Positions 20,883-30,949 of a DNA stretch of 44,417 bases are shown here, one piece after another (position 1 is the first letter of the stretch; every line of letters starts with the position of its first letter). This DNA comes from Temnopleurus reevesii. Taxonomy: Eukaryota > Echinodermata > Echinoidea > Temnopleuroida > Temnopleuridae. The notes below the pieces were generated by a model, which searched no databases, had not been told where the DNA came from, and worked only from the letters and a program-made list of their open reading frames with translations. The stretch covers positions 1 to 44,417 of the forward strand of contig BQKZ01005373.1 of the NCBI GenBank assembly GCA_036244855.1, read 5' to 3'. The translations under genes and the position numbers were made by a program.

Positions 20883-21425
20883 AGGGGCGAATTGCATGAA
20901 TGGTCTGAACTATCATCTCCCTGCTAGGACATTCTAACTTCTTTAACATCATCTTAACATTATGAGTCGGGAGAATAGCCAAGGCGCACGGGTATTGCTA
21001 AAAAGTTGCAAGCAATTATCAATAAATATTGATTCCCAATCATTATTTTGCCCATGCTCTACACTTGGAACAAGGACTTTAAACAATAGCAAGGATAGAT
21101 GTTTTTTTTTCTGTGGAAATTGAACTCCAAATTTTATCATGCAAAATTGAAACTCGCCTATTTAGATAGTAAGCCCAGCAGTCGCTATGCACACCAATTC
21201 GACGATATTCTATAATACCCCCTAAATGTTGAACACCCAACAAGTAAGCAGAAACACCCATTCGGCGGGGACTCGAACCCAGGACCGCCTGGTTTCGAGG
21301 CAAGCGGTCTACTAATTGAGCCAATACACCGCTATTGCAACTTGCGATCGATTGCAACTGTCTAGCAACTGCCCCTATAGTAAGTAAGAGATGGCTCAGA
21401 CATTCTCGTGCAATTTGCCCCTGGG
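20883..21425. mobile_element. MITE C-like arms with nested insertions
   Basis: The left arm GGGGCGAATTGCATGAATGG and the right arm TTCTCGTGCAATTTGCCCC are inverted partners related to MITE C termini. Between them lie unrelated sequence, a tRNA-like head (21250-21345, minus) and an I-like end (21340-21376). Confidence 0.55.
21250..21345 (-). mobile_element. tRNA-like SINE head, minus strand
   Basis: On the minus strand: GCGGTGTATTGGCTCAATTA (A-box region), CCTCGAAACCAGG (anticodon-arm-like) and GGGTTCGAGTCCCCG (B-box). The acceptor stem does not pair and the loop lacks the expected U33, so a working tRNA is unlikely. A 123-codon minus-strand frame here is an incidental read-through. It is absent from unit 2 of the duplication. 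Confidence 0.6.
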
Positions 21426-21941
21426 AGACTGAACTCACCTGAATGCACACTGTTTGGATTTGTCAAGACGTCTTAGGTCACGCTAGAATAGCGTTACTGT
21501 AATAGTAGAACAGTCACACCGAAGGCCTTCTGTCCTCCCGGCTGCGAACTCACTACCCATAGACATACCACTCTACCTGATTTGCATACAGTGTAATTTG
21601 TTAGGGAGAGTGGTTGGTTTTTAGAATTTTTTTGATGTGAATGCGTGGAAAGCTGAACTTTGTTGAGTAAGGCATTACCGCTATAATAAAAGAGTTACAC
21701 AGCTGCAATCCTTATCTCACCCCGACACCACACTGACTAACTTCTCCGCATACGGATAAATGTAATAATGCTTACTGGTGTTTGTGTGGTCGGTATCGGG
21801 GAATTTTGGTGGTGTGACTGGACGCTAACCCGATTTCGGCGTTGCAAGGCGTTTAAATACAGGTCTCCTTCGCATTGAGCGAGGCACGCCCTCGTGTAAC
21901 CCGATCGCTACCCGATACGCGGTCCTTCCCCACTGCTGGTA

Positions 21942-21942
21942 N
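21942..21942. other. Single-N contig join
   Basis: The sequence right of the N restarts at the exact start of unit 1 (20618), and the first ~120 bases are nearly identical. Confidence 0.85.
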
Positions 21943-22910
21943 TGGGACTGACGAAAATAACCTTCAAACATCGGATTCCAAGCGGAATAATACAGTATGA
22001 TTACAATTTTGTTGATGCGGTTTGATAGCAGGGAGGGATCACCCAGTTAGTGTGACTGTCCTGTAATGGTATAAAGTGAACACCTTGATGTCGTAGTGTT
22101 ATTTTAACGCATGCTTCAGTAGAATGTCTGAAGAAATAGTTGTCGTACAGTCTTACAACTACCCGCCAGACGTTGCTGTTCGTGTATAGCCTTTGGATAC
22201 GCCGCCAGGGGGCTATAATTGCATGAAAAAGTCTTCGCTATCCTCTTCCTGCTGAAAAGGTGTCTTGACTTCTTATGCGATCCTCTTAAAGACATTGTCA
22301 CACATTATGATTTTGTCATTTCACATATAATGAAATCAAGTTAGCTGACCTATGTTATTACATTTATATTGATGGAAAAAAATAGCAAAGAATGCAAAAA
22401 AAAAGAAGATATACATGCACTTTCAAGATACATGTATCTATGAAAATTGAATAAAATGTATCGGGGACGCTTTATCCCTTAACAATGTCCTTATGTAGAT
22501 CATTATTTCGAATTTTAGCCTTTTTTGAAGCACTATGCGTTGGTTTTGAGGCCTATTATTTTCACAGCTTAGTTTATGTACAACATTAACCATTTTGGGT
22601 AGCATTTCGGATCGGGCAATTGAGAATTTTCAAACGAAAACAATGTTATACAAACCTTTAACACAAATGTATCAACGTTTAGCAGTCTTCGTTAGGGGAT
22701 AGCCAAGCAGTAAGAGCTGGGTAGCTACCATGGTAGGGGATAGCTGAGACAGTTTCGTGCAATTTGCCCCGCGGAGACTGAACTCACCTGAACGCACACT
22801 GTTTGGATTTGTCAAGACGTCTTAGGTCACGCTAGAATAGCGTTACTGTTATATTAGAACAGTCACACCGCCGTACTTCTGTCCTCCCGGCTGCGTACTG
22901 ACCTTCTAAT

Positions 22911-23254
22911 AACACGATATAAACTATTCCGTGAAATAAATTGAGTCATATGACAATAGACAATTATTAATGTAATTATTAGGGGCCAGCCTTCTAAACA
23001 AGCCTCGCTTCTTTGCTGGCCTCTTTTTTCCATTTCTTTAATGTGTATATTACTACTATTATTTATGAAATGTTTTTGTTTGAATCTTCAAAGAAATGAA
23101 AAAAATAAAATGATTTAATTTGATTTGGTCCGTACGCCGTGTATTGAATTGTGCGAACAAAACAATCACAAGCCGGTTCTGAATTGAATAGGATTACAAA
23201 GGAGCATTGCATTGGTGTTCGACTTAGTTTTACGGAAATTCGTTATATCGTGTT
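22911..23254. mobile_element. MITE D copy 1, interrupted
   Basis: Termini AACACGATATAAACTATTCC and GGAAATTCGTTATATCGTGTT are inverted repeats. Compared with copies 2 and 3 it is split after GACAATAGA (about 22966) by ~160 bases ending TTTAATTTGATTTGG, after which TCCGTACGCCGTGTATTG resumes. Confidence 0.85.
22977..23127 (+). mobile_element. Retroposon 3' remnant nested in MITE D
   Basis: It contains ACAAGCCTCGCTTCTTTGC and ends in an A-rich AATAAAATGATTT-type tail. It resembles the LINE-like tail at 16590-16795. The precise edges are uncertain. Confidence 0.45.
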
Positions 23255-23537
23255 TTGTGTTACAGTGTAATTGGTAACGGAGAGTGATTGGGTTTGAGGC
23301 GTTTTGTTGGTGTGAATGCGTGGTAGGCCGAGCTTTGTGGAGCAAGGCGTTACTGCTATAATATAAGAGTCACACCACAACGCTTAGCTCACCCTACCTG
23401 CGAACCGACTAACTTTTGCGCATACGGATAAATGTGGTATTGGCCACGGTGTGTGATATCGGGTTAGGGGATTTTGGTGGTGTAACTGGACGCTAACCTA
23501 AACTCAGTGTTGCAAGGCGTTTAAATGCTGGTCTCCC

Positions 23538-23730
23538 TCGCATTGAGCGAGGCACGCCCTCGTGTTACCCGATCGCTACCCGATACGCGGTCCTTCCCCA
23601 CTGCTGGTTGAATTGGCGCCGCGGTGTGCATTTNTCGCATTGAGCGAGGCACGCCCTCGTGTTACCCGATCGCTACCCGATACGCGGTCCTTCCCCACTG
23701 CTGGTTGAATTGGCGCCGCGGTGTGCATTT
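23538..23730. repeat. Exact 96-bp repeat flanking an N
   Basis: 23538-23633 and 23635-23730 are identical, separated by a single N at 23634. This is the signature of two contigs whose overlapping ends were not merged. One copy is probably artificial. A 69-codon frame starting at 23659 lies partly in this echo. Confidence 0.92.
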
Positions 23731-24438
23731 CTTTACTCAATACGCACTGTTCGGCATACCTATAGCAAGCGGGTGAAACGCTGGTTACGATATAGCGCGC
23801 AGTGGGAACGTGTTCTGAAATGCCAAGGGAATGCGATTAGCATTACCCGAGGGATGAGGGCAGAATAATAGTATGGCATCAGAAAGCAAAGATGCGTTCT
23901 CCGAAAAGAAATACGCTTTTAAAGGAAAAAGTTGTCCTGCAATCGACCCCTTTTATTGTCGCAATAAAAAAAAGTCGACCAACGTAATGCAAAGACCAAT
24001 AAAGCAAATAAAAATGATGGTTTTTGTAATGTACATTTAGAAATACTTTTCTCTAAACGTATTCATTCTTTTCATTCGCTAAGTCGCCTGGCTGAAGGGT
24101 AGAATGTATAATTTTGACCTTACTTAAAAGCTATTTTATCTACATTTTTCTAAGACAAAAAAACATCCAAATATCGGGGCTCCATTTCATGAAACACTTT
24201 CTATAGAAAGGTCTGTTAAACTTGTTGCTAGGTTTTTTTCATACGGTTAAAGGTCTGGTAAAATTGCTCTGGATCAGGTTTTATTTTTTCGAAGAGTTTT
24301 CTGTGGAAAAATATCTTATGCAAAGGGGCCCAGGTGGTTGGGAGATAAATTGCAAATCCCTTTTGTCATGTTTGTATGATTGTATGAATATATTTTTGGG
24401 ACTACGCATAAACTTTGGCATTGTGGGAAAGTCTCCTC
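23731..24438. other. Spacer, nothing recognised
   Basis: 23731-23870 continues the GC-richer end of the duplicated segment; the rest is AT-rich. No domain is seen in the short frames. Confidence 0.45.
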
Positions 24439-24605
24439 AACACGATATAAACTATTTCCTTAAACAAATAAGTTAGGTCATAGTTGTAGATGTGTAATAG
24501 ATCCTTACGCCGTGTATTGACCTTTGCACACACAACAATTAAAGCTGGTTCTGACCATTGAATTGGCGTACGATTTAATTTTACGGAAATAGTTTGTATC
24601 GTGTT
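24439..24605. mobile_element. MITE D copy 2
   Basis: Termini AACACGATATAAACTATTTC and GAAATAGTTTGTATCGTGTT; interior CCTTACGCCGTGTATTGACC and AAGCTGGTTCTGA match copies 1 and 3. Confidence 0.9.
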
Positions 24606-24675
24606 CTTCCCGAACACCAATTGATTGATATCTACACTATCGCAAAATATCTTTTGATGTCGTATACACACTTAA

Positions 24676-24957
24676 AATGTTGGGTAAATTTAGTTGGGTA
24701 ATTGTTGGTTGGTTAAAAATGATCACAATTCTGGGCAATTATTACCCAATTGGGACTTCAAGTGATTTAAAAAATATTGGGCAATAATTTTTACTTAAAT
24801 ATTGGGCGAATATCTACCAACAGTATTGGTAATAGAAGGTTGGGCACAAATTGCCCCGTACATGAGTAATGTTGACGCAATAACTTTGCGAATAAGATAA
24901 ATAAAGTTGGGTAATTGTTGGTTGGTTAAAAACATATCATTAATATGGGCAATTGTC
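24676..24957. repeat. TTGGGTAAT-rich degenerate repeat
   Basis: Repeated TTGGGTAAT/TTGGGCAAT words in both orientations. GTTGGGTAATTGTTGGTTGG occurs twice (from about 24693 and 24906), each time followed by TTAAAAA. It is probably another short dispersed element. It stops at a single N (24958). Confidence 0.7.
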
Positions 24958-25172
24958 NCAATTTTCAGAGAAAGGCCATCGCCTACCTCGCGTACGGGTG
25001 AGTAACACATTAATCCGGCAGATTTCAGGTTGATTTATAGTCCAATAATCGTAGAATGATTTCGTCTATTCCAGTCGAAATTGAAGCCATCGTTCTTCCT
25101 GCTAACCAGCGGTTGTTGCCGTATGTAGCTTATACAGGAATAGTATGGATAAATCATTTCCGATATGTTTGC

Positions 25173-25304
25173 TAAGGCCCCGGTCACATAGGGCCCGGAA
25201 GCAACACGACTCAACGACTCTTTGTTAATTCACAGTTAACTGCCTCCGAACGAAGAGTCGTGTTGAATCGTGTTGCTTCCGGGGCTCTATGTGACCGGGG
25301 CTTA
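25173..25304. mobile_element. MITE A copy 9 (GTGTTG arm subtype)
   Basis: Arms TAAGGCCCCGGTCACATAGG and CTATGTGACCGGGGCTTA; inner arms CAACGACTCTTTG and CGAAGAGTCGTGTTG. It directly abuts family O copy 25306-25541. Confidence 0.92.
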
Positions 25305-25305
25305 A

Positions 25306-25541
25306 AGGCTTATTCACACCTTTGAGTTTGTAGCCAGCGTCTGCTCAGCGTTCATGGCGCTCCGCCAACGCAGAGATACGGAGGAACGTCGCTAATTGAT
25401 GCTAATGTGTTCGTATGTCGGGCGGTGGGCGAACGCCTCCAGCGTCTTTCAAACGTCTTTCCTCCATGTGAGTGCGTTCACGGAGCGTCATGGACGCTGG
25501 GCAGACGTTAGTTATAAACACAAAGGTGTGAGTCAAACCTA
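25306..25541. mobile_element. Family O element, complete copy
   Basis: Left GGCTTATTCACACCTTTGAG and right CAAAGGTGTGAGTCAAACCT are inverted repeats. Inner arms are GCGTCTGCTCAGCGTTCATG and CATGGACGCTGGGCAGACG. The termini resemble MITE E, so O and E are probably mobilised by the same transposase group (inference). Confidence 0.85.
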
Positions 25542-25546
25542 ACGTC

Positions 25547-26569
25547 GTTTTTTGTTCAATTGGGACATGAACGCGAAAACCAAACCAAAACACTTCAGCA
25601 AAGGTGAAAAAATAATATGCCATGCAGAATGTGCACATATTCAATTTGCAAAAGGATGCAAAGTGGAAACTTGTTGTTCCATTTTTGGAGCTGTCGTATT
25701 CAGGGTTCACAAAAAGGTCGTTTATACTTGCTCAACGACCTTACAATATTTTGTGAAGCAGCTCTCATTCGGGACAGGACTTATTTTACAACAAATTCAA
25801 TCACTATTCCTTTACTAATTGGCAGCATGAACATTTATAATTAAGCATTGCAATTAAATACAGTGTATAATGTTACAAAATCTAATGTTTACCGTCAAAA
25901 TGTGTTTTAGAATGTTTAAAGTTGCCAATTTGCGTGAAAAGTAAGGATTTTTAGACCTTACAAGTAATGCCAATTCAAGGGTTTTCAACAATGTGATTAT
26001 TTTCATTTTGAAAAAAAAAATATTGGCAAAATATTAATGGTCAGATTTGGTATAGATTTTTTACTCTTTTTTGTCATGCATCTGGGAAATTTTTGGAGCT
26101 CTGCATCAAAAGTTTTTTTAACAAATTACAAAACGTTTTCTATCATCCTAAAAGGGTTGAAAACCATTGTGGAACCTTTGCAGGATCTTGGAGCAAAATT
26201 CTTAGTACAACATGTCTTACAGATCTCTACACGCTGTATGTATTAGAATCGATTTAGAAATAATATTTTCCCATTTACAATATGACTGTTACCCTACATT
26301 TGAGGGATACGCTTTTTATCTGGCTGGATGCCCATCTGAAATACTTTTACAATATGTCCTTGGGGTGCGTTCATTATAATGATTGCTAAATTGCGCTATT
26401 TCCATACTTCCATCCAGCTCTTATTCCACAAATATCATTTCCAACGAACCATTTTCGAATATATCTAGGGTAGCACTACTTTAGATCAGATATAAGGAAC
26501 GAGTTTGGCGGGATATAGCCTGGATAAGACGGGATCGATAAATTTGGCCGTTTCAGCATAGTCGTGACC
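25547..26569. other. AT-rich spacer
   Basis: Two overlapping short frames at 25552-25844 and a 69-codon frame at 26037-26246 show no recognisable domain. No repeat family was found. Confidence 0.45.
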
Positions 26570-26730
26570 TGGGCAGTGTTTCACCAAGTTACGAACGACT
26601 TTATGCACGACTGGTGTCAGTTCTTAAACTGAACGATAAAAAATCTTACGCGTATTGCACTGGTTAACGCGCTCCAGTCTTTCTTAAAGTCGTGTGTCAC
26701 TTTAAGAGCGAATTGGTGAAACACCGCCCA
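26570..26730. mobile_element. MITE G copy 2
   Basis: Termini TGGGCAGTGTTTCACCAA and TTGGTGAAACACCGCCCA. Inner ACGACTTTATGCACGACTGG and TCTTTCTTAAAGTCGTG match the arms of copy 1. Confidence 0.85.
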
Positions 26731-26845
26731 GGGCTGTAAGCGTCTTTGTTAATAGTATACGGTGTCACTACGACGCAAGTACGATGTAAATGCAGTCGCA
26801 AAATCCACGTTAGCACAAAGGGGCAACGCAACATTTTTATGATAT

Positions 26846-27115
26846 ATAATAAGAATAGGTGCAATTCATATAGCGAACGTATCCACTCTGCTGAGTGTTC
26901 AAGGCGCTTTGCATTATTATTATCACCCGGCGTACACCAGCGCACCTGGCATTTCAAGGAATAAACAATCCTATCAGGTACCCATTAACCTCATCTGGGT
27001 TGAGTGCAGCACAGTGTGGGTGAATTTCTTGCTTAAATAAATTAACGCCATGTGTGGGACTCGAATCGCAAACCTCTGCATGAAAGGCACGAGTCTAAAC
27101 CACTACGCCACGCGA
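26846..27115 (-). mobile_element. SINE A copy, minus strand
   Basis: Minus-strand head with B-box GATTCGAGTCCC (about 27056-27067), body with CTCAACCCAGATGAGGTTA and GCCGGGTGATAATAATA, tail CTATATGAATTGCACC. The head and its upstream flank are repeated in the next copy. Confidence 0.88.
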
Positions 27116-27164
27116 CGCTTCAGAACTTAATATCTTAATCGTGATGGAATACATTGTTACCTTG

Positions 27165-27365
27165 GCTTTAGCCCGGCGTACACCAGCGCACATGGCATTT
27201 CAACGAATATACATTCCTACCAGGTACCCATTCATCTCATCTGGGTTGAGTGCAGCACAATGTGGATATTTTTTGCAGAAGAAAATTAACGCCATGGGTA
27301 GGACTCGAAACGCGGACCTCTGCATGAAAGGGACGAGTCTAAACCTAAACCACTATGCCACGACG
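27165..27365 (-). mobile_element. SINE A copy, partial tandem duplicate
   Basis: It repeats the preceding SINE together with the flank GACGCTTCA..AACTTAATATC (27114-27140 and 27362-27388), so it arose by segment duplication and not by a second retroposition. The tail half is missing. Confidence 0.85.
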
Positions 27366-27394
27366 CTTCAAAACTTAATATCTTAATCATGATG

Positions 27395-27570
27395 AACACG
27401 ATATAAACTATTTCCAAAAAAATAAGTCGAACGCAGACAATAGATCCGTAGACCGTGTATTCAACTATGCGGACACAACAATGACAAGCCGGTACCGATT
27501 TCGATAGTATTACAAAGGAGCATTGAAATTGCATTCGACTTAATTTTTCGAAAGTAGCTTATATCGTGTT
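27395..27570. mobile_element. MITE D copy 3 with GATG target duplication
   Basis: Termini AACACGATATAAACTATTTC and GTAGCTTATATCGTGTT. GATG occurs at 27391-27394 and 27571-27574, and the duplicated flank at 27130-27150 shows the uninterrupted site with one GATG, followed in both by GAATA. Confidence 0.92.
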
Positions 27571-27751
27571 GATGGAATATACGCCCATTTCAAATCCCTC
27601 AAAAATAAGATAATGATGACTTCAGCCATGAAAACAGTTCAACGCATGGCGCCACACAGACAAGAAGGACAAAAAATCGAAGGTACACATTTAATACATG
27701 GATGTGACTTTAAATGCAACAATTGACCTACAAAGTACTAAAATACATGAG

Positions 27752-27884
27752 TTAAGCCCCGGTCACATAGGACCCCGGAAGCAACATGATTCACCCCGAT
27801 TCTTTGATAATTCACAGTTGCCTCAGAACAACGAGTCGGGATGAATCGTGTTGCTTCCAGGGTCCTATGTGACCGGGGCCTTAA
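27752..27884. mobile_element. MITE A copy 10
   Basis: Arms TTAAGCCCCGGTCACATAGG and CCTATGTGACCGGGGCCTTAA, CACCCCGATTC arm subtype. The loop is slightly shortened (GTTAACT partly lost). Confidence 0.92.
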
Positions 27885-28085
27885 ATAAAGCACATCCACG
27901 CGAAGTGGAAGAGTAAATGGGTTGTATACATTGATTTTGGAAGGTCAGTCTTGATTGGAAAGGCGACATTCTGTGAGTGCGGTAGCCCAAATATGAAGGT
28001 TTGAGGTTTAAGAGCGTATATCTATTCGGACGTCTCAATGTTTTAAAAGTGTACTATATCGTAGATATGACTGGCAATGACCTTT

Positions 28086-28232
28086 GAAGAGTGAGAAAAG
28101 GCAAGATGTAGGAGGGGAGAGGGGTGTGAGAGGAAGAGTGGGAGAGAGACAGAAAGAGAAAGAGAGGTGTGGGGCGGGCGGAAGGGAGGGAGAGAGAGAG
28201 AGATGGAGAGGTTTGGTTTGGTTTGGTTTGGT
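28086..28232. repeat. GA-rich tract followed by (GGTTT)n
   Basis: Interrupted GA repeats to 28207, then about five GGTTT units (28209-28232). Confidence 0.93.
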
Positions 28233-28393
28233 TTTATTTTCCGTAAAGTAAAAAGCAACTCAAAATACAAAGAAAATTAATATAAATAAATACATACAAA
28301 ACTGAAACAAATACAAAGATAAGTAATTGAAATTATGAAACTACGGTTGGAGCACTCCATTCAGAGCCATTAACATAATGGCTCTGTTCTTCC

Positions 28394-28395
<2 letters not shown>

Positions 28396-28437
<42 letters not shown>

Positions 28438-28500
28438 GAGGGATGGCGGAGGGAGGGAGAGAGAGGGGTGGCGGGGGAGGAAGGGGGAAGGGAGAAAAGG
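28396..28500. repeat. (GA)n and GGGA-rich tract
   Basis: A GA microsatellite grading into GGGA/GGA repeats. Arg/Glu- and Ser/Pro-rich frames on either strand are artefacts. Confidence 0.95.
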
Positions 28501-28866
28501 TGGATAAGAGAGTGGGAGATGGGGAGACGTGCCACCAATATGTGCACGGTATACAAAATGTTGGAAAATGAATTCTGAATTCCTATGCAATTATCATAGA
28601 GTTCGTATAGGGACTACCCAGTTCCAAGTGCCGATGGGTTAATGAAATCCCATAATATTGGACAGCATTCTTTTGTATCCATGCCCATTTCTCCGTTCGA
28701 CAAATAAATAGGGCTTCGGGCATTGTGTAGCGCCATACAGGAAAAGCAAAAATCGATTCTCGACTGAAGCTATAATCAATTGTTCTCATTTGATAATTAC
28801 ACCAGAACCTAAATGATCATTTATCCCTCTGTCCGACTTAATAGCTACATATGAATTATAGAAGGT

Positions 28867-29892
28867 AGGTTCACACTGAGAACTAAAGCCTTACCGTTTC
28901 AGAAACTACGACATTTTTTAAAGCGATAGACCAGTTTTGGGAGGAGGGCACTTCAGATATTTAACTAGATTGCGAGCTGCAGTAAAATTATTACCATAAT
29001 GCAGTTTTTCAATAGTAAATTAGAGCATGTTCATAGTTTGTTTGAATAAAATCGACCTAAAAATGGCTTAATTATCGCAAAATAAACAAAATCATGCTGC
29101 GGTCGTTCTCCCTTGCGCAACATGCTTCACGTACAAAATGAACGCGAACTCACACACCGCAGACAATACCACCGATTACACCGGTGGTATACCTTTAAGG
29201 AAACTTATACGTGCAGCTCGAAGGCGAGATGGTACAGTCGCCTCAGTCTCGCCTTCTCGACTTAAAAAGGTGCCAAGGCGATGTTGTAAAAGCCGCTTTC
29301 TCACCTTCTCGTCCGCGAGAAGGCTCCAAAGCGAGTTATTACAAGTTACCTTCTCGCATTCTCTTCTCAAACAAGGTTTCAAGGCGAGTTTGTACAAGTG
29401 ACCTTCTCACTTTTTCGTTAGACACAAGGCGCCAAGGCGATCTCGTACAAGCCGCCTTCTCACCTTCTCGTGCGCGACAAGGCTCCAAGGCGAATTATTA
29501 CAAGTTGCCTTCTCGCATTCTCTTCTCAAACAAGGTGTCAAGGCGATGTTGTAAAAGCCGCCTTCTCACCCTCTCGTCCGCGACAAGGCTCCAAGGCGAG
29601 TTATTACAAGTTGCCTTCTCGCACAAGGTTTCAAGGCGAGTTTGTACAAGAGACCTTCTCACTTTTTCGTTAGGCACAAAGCACCAAGGCGAGCTAGCGC
29701 AACTGGCCTTTTCACATTAACTTCTTTAACAAGGCACCAAGGTGAATTTTTACAAATCTCCATCTCATCTTCTCGACCAAAAAGAGGCGCATTGGCAAAT
29801 TGAACAACTCGCCTTTGCGCTTCACGTATGAGCTTCCGTAGGACTGTCGTAGTTTCTGAAACATTTAGGTTTCGGCTCTTAGTGTGAATCCT
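28867..29892. mobile_element. Element J: 1.03 kb inverted-repeat element with internal 53-bp array
   Basis: The left end AGGTTCACACTGAGAACTAA continuing to TTTCAGAAACTACGAC is the inverted partner of GTCGTAGTTTCTGAAAC..TTAGTGTGAATCCT at the right end, about 45 bp of terminal inverted repeat. The interior has a unique part (28925-29200, related to 17575-17665 and inverted at 32855-33050) and a tandem array of 53-bp units (29221-29820). No transposase is seen, so it is nonautonomous. Confidence 0.75.
29221..29820. repeat. 53-bp minisatellite, about 12 units
   Basis: Unit starts (CAAGGCGA-like) fall at 29221, 29274, 29327, 29380, 29433, 29486, 29539, 29592, 29632, 29685, 29738 and 29791. Spacing is 53 except one 40-bp unit at 29592. 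Units contain TACAAG..CCTTCTC and end ACAAGG. Three subtypes recur in partial order. One plus-strand frame (29211-29720) stays open across most of it although 53 is not divisible by three, so successive units are read in different frames. Confidence 0.88.
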
Positions 29893-30571
29893 GCTAATAT
29901 GTCATTGTTTCTAGTTCATCCGCAATTACCACTTACAATTAGCTAAATTTTGTTCTAATTCTCCATTTTTTTTTATTTTATCAGTTTGTTCCTCCATTAC
30001 CATGGTTACATCCGTAGGAAGCTCCGTCAACTAGCATAACAGCAAACGATTGGTGGAACTATATCGAATAAAATGACGATAAAATGATATAGACGATCCT
30101 TGTGCTTTATATATCCCTCCTCTCAATGTAATTTTCTCTTTCAATCTATTTCCCTCTCTTTGTTCAAGTGACACATTTTTGTTACATGTTCTGTATTTCA
30201 GATAATGCAATCACGCAAGTATAAAATAGACTGATTTCGTAATGTATTCAAGTTTCATGCACTCTTCTTTTTCCGAACGTAGAGTGACTAACTATTAATT
30301 CACCTGATACGAAATAATCGTATTTCGATAGAAGAAATGTGGATAGCCCTCAGTGGCTGTTGCTAGGTTGGTCAAGGTAAAATGTTTGTCCAACCTAGCA
30401 ACGTTGATAAAGCAAGTAGCATTCTGACGATTGTACTCTCATTATTTTTGACAGCTGAATACATAGTTTGTCTTGGAGCAAACATGAATACGTTTGGATA
30501 CATTAAGAAAGTTGTCTATTTGGGTGCGATGTTCCAATCAAGCAAGCCATTCCCCCCACCCCCACCCCCAC
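29893..30571. other. AT-rich spacer up to the gap
   Basis: No gene was recognised. An X-box-like ATTACCATGGTTAC lies at 29996-30009. The left edge of the gap is C-rich (CCCCCACCCCC). Confidence 0.45.
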
Positions 30572-30949
30572 NNNNNNNNNNNNNNNNNNNNNNNNNNNNN
30601 NNNNNNNNNNNNNNNNNNNNNNNNNNNNNNNNNNNNNNNNNNNNNNNNNNNNNNNNNNNNNNNNNNNNNNNNNNNNNNNNNNNNNNNNNNNNNNNNNNNN
30701 NNNNNNNNNNNNNNNNNNNNNNNNNNNNNNNNNNNNNNNNNNNNNNNNNNNNNNNNNNNNNNNNNNNNNNNNNNNNNNNNNNNNNNNNNNNNNNNNNNNN
30801 NNNNNNNNNNNNNNNNNNNNNNNNNNNNNNNNNNNNNNNNNNNNNNNNNNNNNNNNNNNNNNNNNNNNNNNNNNNNNNNNNNNNNNNNNNNNNNNNNNNN
30901 NNNNNNNNNNNNNNNNNNNNNNNNNNNNNNNNNNNNNNNNNNNNNNNNN
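30572..30949. other. Assembly gap, 378 Ns
   Basis: A run of N. Long open frames that cross it are meaningless. Confidence 1.

Larger units (their letters stand above)
20618..21941. repeat. Complex duplicated segment, unit 1
   Basis: It aligns in order to 21943-23633: TGGGACTGACGAAAATAACC (start), CTACCCGCCAGACGTT, GACTGAACTCACCTGAA, GTCAAGACGTCTTAGGTCAC, TTTAAATACAGGTCTCC and ATTGAGCGAGGCACGCC (end). It includes MITE C-like arms (20883 on and up to 21425) and a tRNA-like SINE head. No coding potential was recognised. It may be a large nonautonomous element or satellite-like repeat. Confidence 0.75.
21943..23633. repeat. Complex duplicated segment, unit 2
   Basis: The partner of 20618-21941. 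The first ~120 bases are nearly identical to unit 1, after which divergence rises sharply. It carries a MITE D insertion (22911-23254) with a further retroposon-like insert that unit 1 lacks, and MITE C-like arms at about 22195-22260 and 22740-22775. Confidence 0.75.

Noticed and set aside
21250..21345. A functional tRNA gene on the minus strand
   Set aside because: A- and B-boxes are good but the acceptor stem does not pair and the anticodon loop lacks U33. It is a SINE head or pseudogene.
24984..25010. CGTACGGGTGAGTAACAC resembles a conserved bacterial 16S rRNA segment
   Set aside because: Only about 15 bases match and the flanks on both sides do not resemble rRNA. A chance match near a contig join is likelier.
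29211..29720. 169-codon frame over the 53-bp array as a protein-coding gene
   Set aside because: The unit length is not a multiple of three, so successive repeats encode different peptides. It lies inside an inverted-repeat element and has no domain. Kept only as a finding about the array.
29221..29820. 53-bp array as a CRISPR array
   Set aside because: There are no constant repeats separated by unique spacers; the units are contiguous diverged copies in animal DNA.
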